A DNA stretch of 64,000 bases from Stichopus chloronotus (GCA_021234535.1 CM037840.1:22251059-22315058), one strand, 5' to 3'; shown: positions 36,671-50,415, counted from the first letter of the stretch. Numbers and translations are program-made. Notes: a model not told the origin generated them from the letters alone.

Positions 36671-39600
36671 TAGTTTTTTAACCATTGTTTCACAAAATTT
36701 GGCAATTTACTGCAGTTACATGTAACATTACTTTCGCTTTAATGTATTTAAAACACTTCACCACAAATTGTATTCTGCTTGAGTGGAAATATGGTAAAGG
36801 TAAAAGGTAAAGGTACTTAGCCAATTTTACGTAACTACAACTTATTTAAAGGCCATCGTTGGTGGTTTGTAAAATCAAATTTTCTTTTACGCTCCTCACC
36901 AATTTATGGTAGCGCTTCGCTTATACGCTCAATATAAGATTAATTTAAAAATTAATGTTTTTTCTTTTTCTTTTCTACTAAATTTGCATTGTCGGATCAT
37001 TTTTCCCGGGAATCTATTAAGAAGGTATGCTCACACTCGATTTGGAGGAAGAAAGTGCAAAACATGTAAGTTAAATATCACAACTACAGTACCCACCAGA
37101 ATTTAACGTAGGGTACATAGTAATTATGACGTACAATTAACTGTACTTAATCTTTAGTGGGAAAGATCAGTTTTTACACAGTGAAGAAGTTCTAATTCCA
37201 TGGCCACTTACGTTCTTAAATTATCGCATTTACTTCACTGGGACACACTACCGCGACACTGTTTTACCGATCATCTTCATCGTCGAGACTCAAGTTACGG
37301 TTAGCCGACGTTAATCGACAGTGGCATTCTACGTATCCAGACATTCCAGCGCTGTAGTAGCTACGGCTCCATTTGAAGTCTTGGGGCCCAAGCTTTGTTA
37401 CCAGTTACCACCCTAATAGTTAAGCCTAATTGTTAATTAATCTCTATAAAGTGAACACCCACATCAGTTTAGCCTTATCACACCTGTATATTGTAATTTG
37501 GATCTGTCTGAACCTGAAGTCTAAACGAGCAATTCTATTTTAATTGAAACTTAAAGCAACACTCTCGTTCCATCTGTCATATGCTTAGGTATATATGTAT
37601 TGTCATTCTTTTCTGTCGTCATTCTTTGACAATACAAACAAATCCGAACGATTGAAGTGCTTTCAGATACTGTCCTGGGGGTGGTGTTCGCACAATTGGA
37701 GTCGGAGATTTTGCTACGGTGCAAGTGAAACAGCGTTTAACGTATGTTTTGACGTCCTTTCATAGTCTTGACCAATAAAAACGAAGCTTTAAAATGATCA
37801 ATGTCCTACCTATGTCCGGTGACCCCAGTAATCATGAGCTGTGCCTTTACTGAGTCAGTTGCTAGTTCTTCCCTTTGATGTCAGTCGCCTCTTGGTACAG
37901 AACGCACTTATGTTCCATTAACTTTCATGAGAGCTTTGCGGCCTTACATCAAGGAATTCCAGATCTGCCACATGTGGCCATTTTGACAATCACTGGTCTG
38001 GTGAATTCATAATTAATTTTATTGTTGGAAGGAGCAGAGGACAAAAACAAAGTTTATGTACGGTTTCTAATGGTAATCATAGTGTGTGCAGAATAACCAA
38101 AAGGAAGTCCTCTAGAAATACATCATAACATATCATACAAAAGAGTGTGGGCTCTCAAAAGAGTAATGTCTCCTTTGCTACTGCGGCGTTTTGACATGTG
38201 AAAAATCTTTGAGCCATCCCTTAGGATCTGGTGTACTGCAACGCCACACTGAGTCTCCTGGGGGCCATCCGGACCTCCAGCATTCCCTTACAACCTCCAG
38301 AGACTCATCATCAACTCTTATCTGGTTTAATTGATCCTGTGAATATGTTGGAAATATACCTGAAGAAGAATTAACCTTTATGGAAGTAATCTGAGCTGTC
38401 ATCGTAATTATGTCGAACGGAATGGAACTACACTCACTTCACTATATTAACATTGACCTCCATCTCATCCTTCTTGTTGTCAGAGCACCTGCTCAGAGCA
38501 TCTGCACACTTATTCTACTTATTGGGTGGATATCGGATGTCTATCTAGAAATGACCAAGCTGGGCCACACAACATTGTTCCGTAGCTCCCAACTACGCTT
38601 TCTCGAGGTGAGCCAGGCGGTTGTAATATGTAAAAATGTAAACATTAGGGAATGGGTAGCTATTTCAGAAAGGATTTAAACTTTTCAGTAAAAGCCCACT
38701 TTTGGGCTAATAAATTCCATTTGGAAACTGCAGAAGTCGGGGTCGTTCACCTCGGCTCCACGAACGCCTCGACTGGCATATGCAATGTCGTGTCGGTGGT
38801 CATCTCCCTGGGACAAATAAACCCGCAAATCCTTTCAGTGATGTATCTACTAGTAATACGAAATTCTTACCAAAGTTCCCATAGGCCAGTACTGGATTTA
38901 AAGAGAGAGGTACTTTGAGAATGCTCCATAAGATTCTTTCATCTACTTGACGTCGATTTTCCCCTCCCTGTTAAAAAGCGTCTAATGCATGCTCATGACC
39001 ACAAGCCATAAATCCGTAAATCGTTATTATAGAATGACATATTTTAACATTAAAATCTGTGAAATTAAGTGCTTTTGTCAAGTCTTTCTCTACTTAGCAT
39101 CTTTGGTATCCCCAAAATATATGCCCAGGACTGTAAACATACGCAGTTTACGTTTCCTCACTCCCCACGCTCTATGCATTCGTGCACGTTACAAGTTGGG
39201 ATGACATTGCTGCGATACATAAGCAATAACCGTCCAAATGAATGGCTGCATTCTGTATCTATAGAGGCTATTTAGCTGCTAGAGCTTCCGGAGTTCGGGT
39301 TAAGAGCAGTATTGTTCGCTATTTGTAGTTTCTGACAACAATGAAATTGTCCTATAACGACTTCCGGACATTTATACTGACTGTTTTCAGTCTCATTTCT
39401 TTTTATTTCCAGTGTAAGACCGTCTTTGACTTATGACTTTAACGTAGCATGTCATGGGTCAGAAAGTCAGTTGGTAGTCTTCCTTCATTACTTCTTTTTA
39501 ATTTTCTTTTGTTGAAAATACTCAGGATAGTGAGATAAATGTTTAAATATAGAACTTCGACTGATAGCGAAATATCCCCGTCGGGAAACTGCCGTTGCAC

Positions 39601-41656
39601 GTTTTAGCATCTTGCAAGGACAATGACTCAACTGGTGCAAACACATCCTGCAAATGCCGTACACCATGTGACCAGGGAGTTGCCTGATGTGACAAAGAAC
39701 AAGAGGATCATTCTTTGTCGCGTAAGTTACTGTGCAGAAGATACTGATGAACAGAAACAATGTCAAAATGAGGATTTCTGCTACGGTAAATGCTTCTGTC
39801 TTATAGGGACGTTTTTCGCTGACATCTTCAATAAGCAATAGCATACGCAGTTATAATGTAATAATTCTCCTTTAAAGAGGACGTCTTGTGGAGGGAAAGA
39901 ATCAGGGAGACGGTTCATAATATGGACCAAGGAAACAAAATGGCGAGATGCATTTCTCGTCAGAAGAGTAAGTTAGACGCCTAAAATCTCTCATTACCAC
40001 AGGTTAATGTGAAGATTATCAATGAAGAAACAAAGGAAGTAAAAGTTGTCAGGCGGGGGGGGGGGGGTGCTCCCGGCTCTAATACCCCTTTAATTTTGAT
40101 TGTCTGTTTCAGAACTTGGAAGTATTGTGCAGAGTTTGTGCACTTCTAAGCCAAACGCGTCCACAAAATGTCGACATTTTTGGTTCCTTATCTCAGTCTT
40201 GAGGTAATTTTCTTTATTTCAAAATTATTATTTTCTTTCAAAAACATTTATTTTAATATTTTATAGATTTCCTTTTTCACGCCACTCAAAATCTCGTCGT
40301 GAGCCACAGGTTCCCTCCCTCCGCCATTCGAGGAGTCATCTTGTAGAACACTGGTACTCCATCATTATGTCAACTGCATGTGTTGTATATGACATCATCG
40401 TACGGACCAATTATGCACTGATTTCTGGTACTCTCGGGGAAATGACAAATGGTCTCCAGTAAAATCGTGTCGATTCTGATGTGGAGTGTTGAATGGGTGA
40501 ACTTTGCAGTACGTATTTATGCTACTTTTTTTATTTCTTTATTTAGTCTGTTTTAAAATGATTTCGAAGTCTATTCCTGAAAACCCCAGCAGGTGAGTAT
40601 CAACTATATTTCCTTCCGTCTGCAGGCAGACGTTAAGGCTGGAAGAAAAAAAAAGAAACTGAAATTTGGTTGGAATATATCTCACAAACTGCACATGTAT
40701 AAGCAAATGCGGGAATTTCTCCTGCACACTGGATTGTGCGGTCTTGGAATGTTACCTGCATGTCTTAGGTCTGACTACGGAAGCCTTGGGGAGGGGGCGC
40801 ATCTTGTCCTTATAGCAGCACATGTAATACTTTTAATACGATCTAATTCATTTGACACTAAGGGGAGAAATTTAAATACATTGAATCAGAATGATTAAAT
40901 CTGCACATTTCATGCACTAAATGGTACGCCAACTGATGTTACTTCTTACGCTACCGACCACAGGGTGGTGTCATACCCTTCACCTCATCGAGTGATACAT
41001 TTTTTTTTTGCTGGAGGGGGGGGGGGGGATTGGCGTGGCGTGGGTAAAGAGTGTGGCCAGTCGGGACTTACGGAATGTCATGTGATGTTTCCGTGTGAAT
41101 ACATTTACTTTTACAGCATTTTGTAAGCAATTCTACTTTAACCTTTAGAGAGTGTTGACATAAATTTGTCATAGAACTGTTTTGTGCAATCATTCCAATA
41201 CTTTCAGTTTCCTCTGACAATCAGGAAATGAGAAATACGTTTGTGAAATGTATAAATAACATTTCATAAAATAACAGATGATGCAATAAACCCCGGGATT
41301 TTTTCAGGTAAATAAGCGAATGAAACGTTTTCAAAACCGTTCCTTAATATTTAAAAAAAAAACATTTACTGGAAATTTTAACTCATTTATACTTGTCTCA
41401 TGTTGCTATAGTAACACTTGCACATGCGTATGTTTTGTTGATATGATTCTCGCACTCATTCAGTCGTTGGTAAATCTTGAAATTTTATTTTTTAACATAG
41501 TCTGTTATGCCAAAATTACTAAACCTATCACTATTGCCATTATCATCATTTGGATCACCATCATGATCAATATTATCATCATCTTCAACATTTATTGTTG
41601 TACACATTATCGTTGTCATTAGTTTCATCATCGCTGTCATCGTCCTAAACTCCACT
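36671..41656. other. Non-coding stretch
   Basis: No firm gene. It contains a GGTAAA-type short repeat at 36790-36816, and G runs at 40055-40067 and 41016-41028. The minus strand at 39488-39844 has an open frame of 118 residues with one hydrophobic segment (ILILTLFLFISIFCTVTYA), but nothing recognisable and no codon signal I can verify. At 38178-38402 the minus strand has a short frame that includes IRVDDESLEVV, which might be a LINE remnant or an unrelated exon. Confidence 0.4.
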
Positions 41657-41686
41657 ATCATCATCATCATCATCATCATCATCACC

Positions 41687-41718
<32 letters not shown>

Positions 41719-41757
41719 CATCATCATCGTCATCATCATCATCATCATCATACTCAC

Positions 41758-41804
<47 letters not shown>
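41657..41804. repeat. (ATC)n trinucleotide microsatellite
   Basis: About 148 bases of ATC repeats with five short interruptions (CACC, CGTC, ACTCACC). ATC-like words extend more loosely from about 41530. The long Met or Asp runs in translated frames here come from the repeat. Confidence 0.95.
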
Positions 41805-44800
41805 ACAGTATCGTTACAACGATTCACGATTATCATCGTCACACTTAATCATTACATTGTATTGTAATGGTCATCGATTGTATTCTTGATACATGTATCA
41901 CGCTTGTAGTAAAAATCATTATTGCCAACATACTTTAAACAAAAATGTCAGTATTTCCTTTCTTTGTCTATAAGTTGCACGTCAAAAATGTTATGACTTT
42001 TAAAATTCCCATGATAGTCCAAAAACTGGAAATTATTTAAAGTTGGTAAAGTAGCTGGAGTAGATGAAAGTGAATATTGCATTAAGCCTATGCCGCCTGA
42101 TGGGTTCGAAACAACTTTTGTGGCGTACGTACTTTAATTTTTCCTAATTATTGCATGTGCCATACACTTTCGTTTTTTACCTTTCGTCGTACTGAACAAG
42201 TGTATTTACCGCATATGCAGAAAGCTAGATTGCTTCAGAATATTGTGGTTCAAAGTCCTAATCTCTACGGACTCCATATCTACTGATCTATATCTGACAA
42301 AATTTGGCAGTCTTTTTGTTAAGAAGGATTCCCTGAAAAAGCGGCGGAAGAAGGCAACTTTAAGTCGTTCAAATGGCTGCCAGTGTTCGTTTTATTAAGT
42401 GCTCTTGCTTTGGATATTCATGTTGCATGTTTTCAATTGTCCTGGCGACAGAAACGAATGCAAAGAAATATGTGAACGAGCCGGCGATAGATGGTATGAA
42501 AGTGCTACTTTAAGTTTTAATTTGACTTCTCAGTCAGACTAAAGTTTCAGAGAGACTCAGATTATAACGTATTTCCCGATTAGACTAAACGATTATCACG
42601 ATCAATTTAGTAAAACTTTACTTAGTTAATAAACTTAAAAGGTGGCACTTGATTAGCTGATAACTGGTGACAGCTCTGGACTGGCCTTCAACTCAATTTG
42701 AGACTTAGGTTTTATATTGTAGTAACACTGTACTTAGATTAGAAAGGTAGGACGGACGATCGCAATGTTAAACGTGACGCGAAGCAGCAGTTGATGTAAA
42801 ACGGTAAAGCTTGGTACTAATTTCACGTATTTCTGATGTTCAATTGAGGCCCTATTTAGGGAAAAGGCTCTACAGTCCCATTTAGGGGTGTCTAATGGGT
42901 CCTTAACGGCAAAAAAAATTGTCTGCCATTATCCATTCTGTAGCTTGTGGAGAGCAATTTAAAGCTTGTTACTGTTTTAGAATGGTATGTTTAATTGAGG
43001 CTCTATTTGGGGTACGTTTTCAGGAAATCTGTCAATCCCCTTGCAGCACAAATTTTATCTGAATGGCAATGGCTAGTCTGAAGTTGTGTAAATGAATGTC
43101 CAAATGTCCACTTGGTTTAGGTGGTACCTCGAACATTTCATCTGAGATATTTTTGGGCTCTTCTTTACCAGTGGAGGACCCTGATGACCACATGCAGCAA
43201 AGATTTTATGACATTTCTGCATATGGTTTACCCCTTATGTGGTTACCTACTCAGATATTGGTACCTGTTTCGTTTGACCAAATTTCGCTAGGATGCCTCT
43301 CTTGTAGTATGCCCAGGTCACATTTAACTCTGCGCCGGGGCGATTTGTCCGATCTCTAGGCATCGGCCGGCGTTCACAGATTTGAGAAAAATTGGCCAAT
43401 AATGCTTACACTGTCACAGTAAAATAAAGGCCAGCACGGGACCCGTGCAGTGATCGGACGGTGATCAACCAATTTTCTGGATATATGTCCAAATTCATGA
43501 GCGATCCTTGGCCGGTCTTCGCCCGCTACTTGCCTGACAGCGGATAGACTCTCTTCCGAATCCCCTACGGTATTCGTCGGGGGGGGGGGACCGATTCTTA
43601 GTGACCAGACGGTTTCCGGACGGGCATTCGTAGGACGCCCGACAATTACCGGGCGAACGACCGGAATCCGGTGGCGTAGGTCAGTTTGTGGATATAAGAA
43701 GTGATCACTGCATGAATAAACTCTGCGCATCTCCATTGGCTTCACAAATAACTCCATGAGAAGAAGCGAGATGAACATGGCAGCCCTTCCTCTTGCCTGC
43801 ATCGAATACTTCAAACAGATACTGCTTCGTCGACAGCAGAAGAGAGGCTGGCGCAAAGAAAGACCTAACCCCAGAAGAAGATAGGGGGGTGCTGAGAAGG
43901 GCTGGGAACGAATCACAACCCCTAAAGGAAAGAGACATCGTGCATACTTCACGTCAAGTCTAACAGTGATGATGACAATGTTCGACCATGGCAACTGCGA
44001 GCAATTCCGTAAAAGACTTTCATTGCGTCGTAAATGTTGTACGTATCAAATGTAACATTTTAGGGTTAGAGGGCAGTTGTTAGTAACGACGATGCTTTTG
44101 TTAGGTTTATTTGAAAGTGTAAATACATCACACCAATCTGTTTCATAGAACAACCTGACAGTAGTTGTTACCGAGCACACTGTGCAAACTGTGATACCGA
44201 GTCTGAATTCTGACGTGTAAGTCAGTAGGCTACGTACGTCTGTCTGACTTGAGGCAGCTTCTCGAAACCTCATTTTCCATCATGAAACTGTCCCTCTTCA
44301 AAGTCTGTTGCATGTTGATTCTCTGCTTGATTACATATTACGACCTCAGGAAGAAAAAATAAGGCACACTACAGCCTTAACTAAGACAGTTGTTTGAGGA
44401 GGTGTTTCCTGCTCAATTGAGCATTTGCCAATTCATTATTCCTGCATTGTGGGGAGAATGAATTTCAAAACACTTACGGGCACATATCAGTTGACAACTT
44501 TGACATTTGACCATACACCACACCGTCGTTGATGTCATGAGGTATTTATGGAGAAATTTTTAGAAGGAAAGACACTACATGAGTGAACTTAAACTCAATG
44601 AAAATTATTTCGTATCGATATTTCGTTTTCACTTCTTTGTGTGGTATCGAGTACATATTTTGCTAGACAACGTTCATGTTAATCCCACTTAGTCTCAAAA
44701 AATACATATTCACTTGGTACTTTGCTGACTAACGTTCATGATGAATTTAAAACAACTGTCAGTGTAGGCTATTGGTTTTGTGTGGAACCCGAAAGTTCAC

Positions 44801-45748
44801 CGTAAACGACAAAATGGAAGCCGCTTCTATGTATTTTATTTTAAATTTGACTTTTAAACGCTGAGGATCAGGAAGCCTCATTTGGGCTCATCAAGGACCC
44901 TATACCATGTTAATAGTGGTCAAAATCCAGCAAGATTCGACTTCTCTTTTCGATAAGCGTCCAGATCGAGAATATTGAGGCAGCTAGGGATGAAACCAGA
45001 CGATTGCCAATGAAAACTCAGTCCTGCTCTCTGGACTGCCATTTAACATCCCCATCCGACGGGCGAGTGTGTGTACCCCAGTGTTCAGCCACTTTCCCAA
45101 AAGTTGGGAGTGGTGGAGAACCTGCCCATTTCAGCAGCCCATCACCTGTTCACAGCAACCTCAATCGCATAAGACCTTAATCGGACAACAGGAACTAAAA
45201 TAACCCCTTCAGCAACCACTGTAAACTGCTTAAGTGAAGAAGCCAAACTGAAATCACCAGAAATTTGTGGAATCCCCAGAAGAGGTTGATTTTTGTGGTT
45301 GGTACTGTCTTACAGCAAGATTAACAGTAAAAAAAGAGAAAAAAAACCCCCATATCAGATGGTTAGACTTCGGATCGTTGAATTTTGTGTCCAAAATCAC
45401 ATCAAAATGATACATGTGACGAGAGCAAAGTTCGAGAAAGCTAGGCTGTATGTATGTCTATAACAAATACCTGAGGCTCACGTATACATTATAGGGTTAG
45501 CAAATAGGAGATGTCTTCAGATCGGTGGTTTCAAATTGGTCTTGAACGGATGGGCGGAACATATTGTTTTAGTGTTCTTACGTACTCTTACTTTTTAAGC
45601 TTTTAGGCATTCAGCAAGCATTCCCCCCCCCCCCCCGGGAAAGTATGAGACACTTTTTCTTCTGTTCCTGGAACTTTCTCCAACATGGAAAATGGATGCC
45701 ATCATCACCAAATTGGGCATGATGGGACGCTTGTATGACGCCATTTTG
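41805..45748. other. Non-coding stretch with small repeats
   Basis: No gene supported. TTCAATTGAGGCCCTATTTA (42839) recurs as TTTAATTGAGGCTCTATTTG (42989), a direct repeat 150 bases apart. A GC-rich segment at 43430-43680 has words such as CGCCCGACAATTACCGGGCG and a G run (43579-43589); it resembles 18.0-18.2 kb. The 206-residue minus-strand frame across 43374-43994 is proline/arginine-rich where it crosses this repeat and is not accepted as a gene. A C run lies at 45623-45636. Confidence 0.45.
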
Positions 45749-46209
45749 AAACCGGTGGGAATATGCCCTCAATGGATGTTACAACCCCCTTGATTCCGAT
45801 TACTCCACAGACGGGTTAGAAAATTCCGTATTCCCCCAAGGGATTTCACAAGCCGATACAGTTCACTTGTTCCACAGACTGGTGCCAAAATTTCCCACCC
45901 CCCTATGGATATCATACCCCAGGTAACTCCGGCTACTCCACAGACATCCACGGTGAATGTGCCGCCAATTGCAAGACTTCCCACATGGGATAAGTTGTCC
46001 AACCCTCTTGACTATAGTCACAGGAATATTCCCCCACTATTCAAAGTCAGTTTGACTCTGGTTATTCCACAGATCGGTGCGGATTCCCCCCCCCCCCAGT
46101 ATAAAAGAAACTGAACATGTGACCCCATTGTGGGATATTTACACCGGTCTTTGAAATAACTGGAATCAAGGGGATGTGACATCCATTGGGCGCATATCCC
46201 CACCGGTTT
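45749..46209. repeat. ~65-bp minisatellite ending in an inversion
   Basis: The words ACTCCACAGAC, TGTTCCACAGACTGGTG, TACTCCACAGAC and TATTCCACAGATCGGTG start successive units; two of the spacings are about 66 bases. The first unit, AAACCGGTGGGAATATGCCC then TCAATGGATGTTACA and CCTTGATTCCGATTA (45749-45811), is present as its reverse complement at 46151-46209. The locus is therefore a minisatellite whose last unit is flipped, able to form a hairpin. It carries a C run at 46086-46097 and is followed by a G run at 46250-46263. Confidence 0.75.
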
Positions 46210-46263
46210 ATGGTGTAACCGGAGTCATGGGAGTTTGACCTCAACCGGAGGGGGGGGGGGGGG

Positions 46264-48000
46264 TACTCGTACCGATTGATTATCTACGATTGCTTTATAA
46301 CATCCTGAGCCATTATATTCCCTAGCAACACTAGTCTAGAGCTGAAGCTCTAATTTATAATTATGGAAATTTACCGTGAGATTTTTTCATACGACAAGAA
46401 AAGGCCAACAGTAGTAAAGTAGACTGTGGCTAAAAACGGTGGACTACAGCAAGTAGAGGTAGACTTGGAGCCCTATGTCTGAGAGTTGTAGGGGTGTCAC
46501 CATTGCTCACCCTAACAGACATGGGTTGTCTGTACAAAAAGCTGAGATATAGGGCAAAAACTGTTGAAAAAAATCATGCTCGAGGTCGGCCACTTTTAAC
46601 ATGGCGCCATGAAGGGGGGGGGGGTCATCTCAATAAGGTGATGTAGCATCCCTTTTTCTTGTTTGGTAGCAAAACAAAAAATCTCATACCGTCCTGAGGG
46701 GTCTACAGCGGGTGCGTGGACTAAAACATACAGTTAACATTGTGGTCAATTGAGTATACAGCTCATTGTCATGCATAAATATACAATCAAAATTAAAGGG
46801 AACTTTTGCACTGATACACAGGCAGACGACCCGCTTTCGATTAACAGTGAATTACCCACAAAAAAAAGGTGGGCTGATGTTTGATTCAAGCTAGCGACAG
46901 GCACGTCGATGGCCAATTAGGTATAGTAAGTTTGCGATTTAGGCCTACATGAGTTTACATCGTGCGCGATGTAATACGGCACGGGGATGTTTCATGGAAA
47001 AAAAAATACATGATTGAATGTGTAGGCCTACACTAATCATACACATGTGACCGTGAAAAATACATACGATCGGAAGTCATGCTATTATTATACGTAACGA
47101 TGACCTTGTCTTTTCATATCTATCTTCCTTTCCATTTGACCCTCAATCATGGCTCCATTATATCTTACGAACTTTCAAATTTTCTGTAGTCCCTAGAACA
47201 AATGAATCGATGTATCGAGTATCCTACCAAACGAAACTAGTCTGTTATTGGTAGTTTACCGGTTGGGAGATCCGTTAGTGGGAAGTTGTTACAATGTTTT
47301 TTGTTTAAAGTTTCTAAATTTGATCAATTTGGACACTGTGTAAACTGGGTTTCTTTGTGAGTCGGATATTGAAGCAGACGGGTCTATGTGCATGTGGTGT
47401 GACAATGGTAATTTTGATTATTTTAGGGCCTTCAAGGCTGGCGGGGGAAAAATATGGTGTAAGAAATTATTACAATTATTCAAATAATAGCTATGTCTGG
47501 TAATTCGATTTATGACATTACGGATATTGGTGGTTCCTGCTTGTACTGCTCTTTTGGTCACAAACCTGTTTAAGGGAAAAACCGATTATTCTGTCTAGGC
47601 TGTTTTCTGCGTCACGTACAGCTGGTAAAGTCGTATCTGCCAAAAGCAACAGAACTGATTTCGGGTTGGTGGTAAGTATGATGGAATATTGTGGGTACCA
47701 GAGCCCCGCTCGTATGATGACATTCTGAGGTATTCCAGAGGTATGAGTCTTTTATTTTCCGTTAATACAAAAATTATCGACATGAATAACAGTTTTCAAC
47801 ATCACGTTTGACAGCCTGAGTGTCACGGAGTGGGTGCATCCGTTCTATCGGTTGCCACTATCGGTTGAAACGGCGGTGACGGCTACCATCGGTTGGTTCG
47901 GAGCGTAAAAGAAAAATTTTAGATAAAAAATAACCCAGGATAGCCGGAAATCGTACTTCCATTCTTCCCAAGGGCGAACTTTCACTCTTGCGAAGCCCTC
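46264..48000. other. Non-coding stretch
   Basis: No gene supported. It contains a G run at 46614-46624 and two copies of the palindrome TAGGCCTA (46940 and 47023). Confidence 0.45.
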
Positions 48001-48062
48001 GAAATCGCTAATATACCCCCCCCCCCCTTCGCCCCACAGACATCCTAACCACGCCTCCACTG
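48001..48062 (-). mobile_element. Possible single hAT-type terminus
   Basis: Read on the minus strand, CAGTGGAGGCGTGGTTAGG followed by a long G run (48016-48027 as C) looks like the outer end of an hAT-type element (compare CAGTGGCGGCGCC at 51567). No partner end or 8-bp duplication was found, so it may be a truncated copy. Confidence 0.35.
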
Positions 48063-49762
48063 CAGTAGGATTTCCATAGAACTAACTTTAAAATTTAAGG
48101 TTATAAATGTTATGATCTCTTTTCGCTCCGCTCTAAATTCTATGTAGCCATCATTGCGATGTTTGAAGAAAGTCATATCAGCCTAGCTAAGACTACTGGC
48201 CGAAGTGTCCCTAGCATTAATATAGCCAACAAGGCAAAACGTAGGGTGTACATGTCTATACATATCTATTCTGTAATACTGTCCTGAGTTCACTTTGTTA
48301 CAAACTAATACATAAATCATTTTTATTGATGAGTCAACCGTTACAAAAGAGAAACCATCTCACATGAGCAAATTTAAAGACGATGGTGTCATGACGCGAT
48401 ATCCTCGTGACTGTAGCGATTTTTAAAACTTAGTTAAGGAAGAGTTTGCTCAATTACCAATATGTTTTACTCATATCCGTCCCCAAACCATGGCCGGAGT
48501 CTGTTTTTGTTAGTTAATGTCAAGTTGTTGTTGTCTAGAGTTCCTTAAATGTTGTTTGACTTTTTTCCACTTTTACTCATTTAACTTAGTCTTTGTTTCA
48601 TTTTATATTGTGGTTTATTTTTGCCATAGTATCTAATATACGTTCATGTGTCTCTGATTTTTGTAAGTCTCTTGTACCCCTTTGAGCGGTTTTTTTTAGC
48701 CGGCACACTCATGTGGCAGCTCATTCTGTCACGAAATCTTCTCTCTGTTGTGAAGCTTTCCACAGGTAACATGGTATACACTATTCAGTTAGTTTTACCA
48801 CACACGGAGAATTGACATGTTTCACATTAACTTATGAAAAACATGTAATTCATGAGCAGCAACATTCATGTTAGGTATACAGGGATGTATGATTTTAAAA
48901 TATCGTAGCCTACTCTTTTGGCGTTCCATAACTATGTACCTTTTCCCCATCTTGCAAATTACACAAGGTTTTCTGGATGCGAGATCACCATCTGGAGACC
49001 TTGCACTACGGCATACTTGGCAGGAACTACCTTTCTATTGTGCAACAGGAATTATACCGTAGCAATATCTTACACGGATAGAACAAGTTGTTGGGACTGA
49101 CTGCATCATGATAACCAGATCTCTCCGGTTTTCAGAATTACACCAGAAATAGCCTAAGGGAATTAGTATACGAGTAAACAACCATGAACACCAACGTTCG
49201 TACCACATAAAAAATGACATACAAAGACATGAATCACAAGAGATTTGTTGTTACCCTTCCGGTGAAACTGGAACATCTTGAAGTATTTTTCAAGGACGCA
49301 TATTTCTTAAATGCCAGTGCAAGAGAAACGTTAAACAATTGCGCAATTGGGGAACGTTCGCTGATGTAATATTGTACGCTGCATCATAGTTTACATTTTA
49401 TTTCCGGACACATTGTCAATTAAGATTGGAAGAGAGAGCTACTTGCTTTCAACACTGCAGATTCAGAACGAGATGACTAAAAGCAGAAACAGAGATCGAT
49501 CCTAAATCACTCACCACAGGAGGAATGACGTCATTGCTAGTATCTATCGCGCACATTCCTTCGTTAAACTTAAAATAGTCAAAGGAGAGAAAAAAAAACA
49601 GTTCATGGAGAAAAGGGCTTTAACATCTTGTCAAATGATAAATGTCATAATAAATGATAACGAATTGGTACCAAAGAGCACCACTGCAGTACTATGTCTG
49701 GAAATAGCAGAGCTTCTATAGTGCAGTTGAATATGCACTCTTTGGGTGAAAGAAAGTATCAC

Positions 49763-50415
49763 TTAAAGAGGAAACCAGGGTTTGACTGAGAAAATTCACC
49801 TTTAGTTGATTTTTCTTTCTAAACTGATTGTTCACCGAAATATAGAGACGTTGGGGAAGTGTTTAAAGGTAGAAGAAACGGTAATTATTGCGTTCATTAC
49901 TGTTGAATGAGAACTCTTAATGCTTGTCGTGTACAAAAAATAAACCTTCATGTACAAGACAGCCTCCTCTATACGATGACCAATCACAGTGTAAGACTGA
50001 GATGACGTTATATGAATAAACATAACCGAATGTTTACGGTTCCCATGCTGTTCGTGCATTGCGCAATGCTAAGTAAACAAGAGTTTAGTGATAGTTGATG
50101 ATACATACAGCACACGTAGGCTACGTATGAAACTGTTCGTTTGATGTTTTGTTTACTGTACTAAATAGGAAGCCCCACCTCCTCATACCTTGAAAAGCCG
50201 ATAGTATTGCATATTCATATTTGATCGATGAATATTGATGTTACAGACTTTCGGAGGTCTTCACCGATTTTTTGCAAATTTGACTCGTTTCTCGAAATTT
50301 TCCACATGTTTTGAGATAACCTTGATCATATTTGTTAGTTGTAACTCATTGTACGATACCGATGGGGAATTGTCGTGAAATAAATTCTGAAAATAAACCC
50401 TGATTTCCCCTTTAA
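49763..50415. mobile_element. TTAA-flanked MITE, family A, copy 1
   Basis: The body is 49767-50411 (645 bp) between TTAA words. The left end, AGAGGAAACCAGGGTTT, is the inverted repeat of the right end, AAACCCTGATTTCCCCT. The body aligns almost throughout with the copy at 60328-60961, with mostly single-base changes and small indels, so the family moved relatively recently. It has no transposase. Confidence 0.9.

Noticed and set aside
38178..38402. Minus-strand frame with IRVDDESLEVV
   Set aside because: SLEVV-type words occur in some LINE reverse transcriptases, and an AG acceptor precedes it, but the following residues match nothing I know; too weak to call as exon or LINE.
39488..39844. 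118-residue minus-strand frame with one hydrophobic segment
   Set aside because: No family resemblance, an AT-rich end with Lys run, and an opposing plus-strand frame of 72 residues is equally open.
41485..41842. Long frames of Met or Asp on the minus strand
   Set aside because: They are translations of the ATC microsatellite.
43374..43994. 206-residue minus-strand frame, and a plus-strand stretch with LRRQQKRGWRKERPNPRRR
   Set aside because: The minus frame crosses a degenerate GC-rich repeat and has no domain. The plus-strand stretch faintly recalls the N-terminus of Harbinger-type nucleases but stops at once and has no catalytic part.
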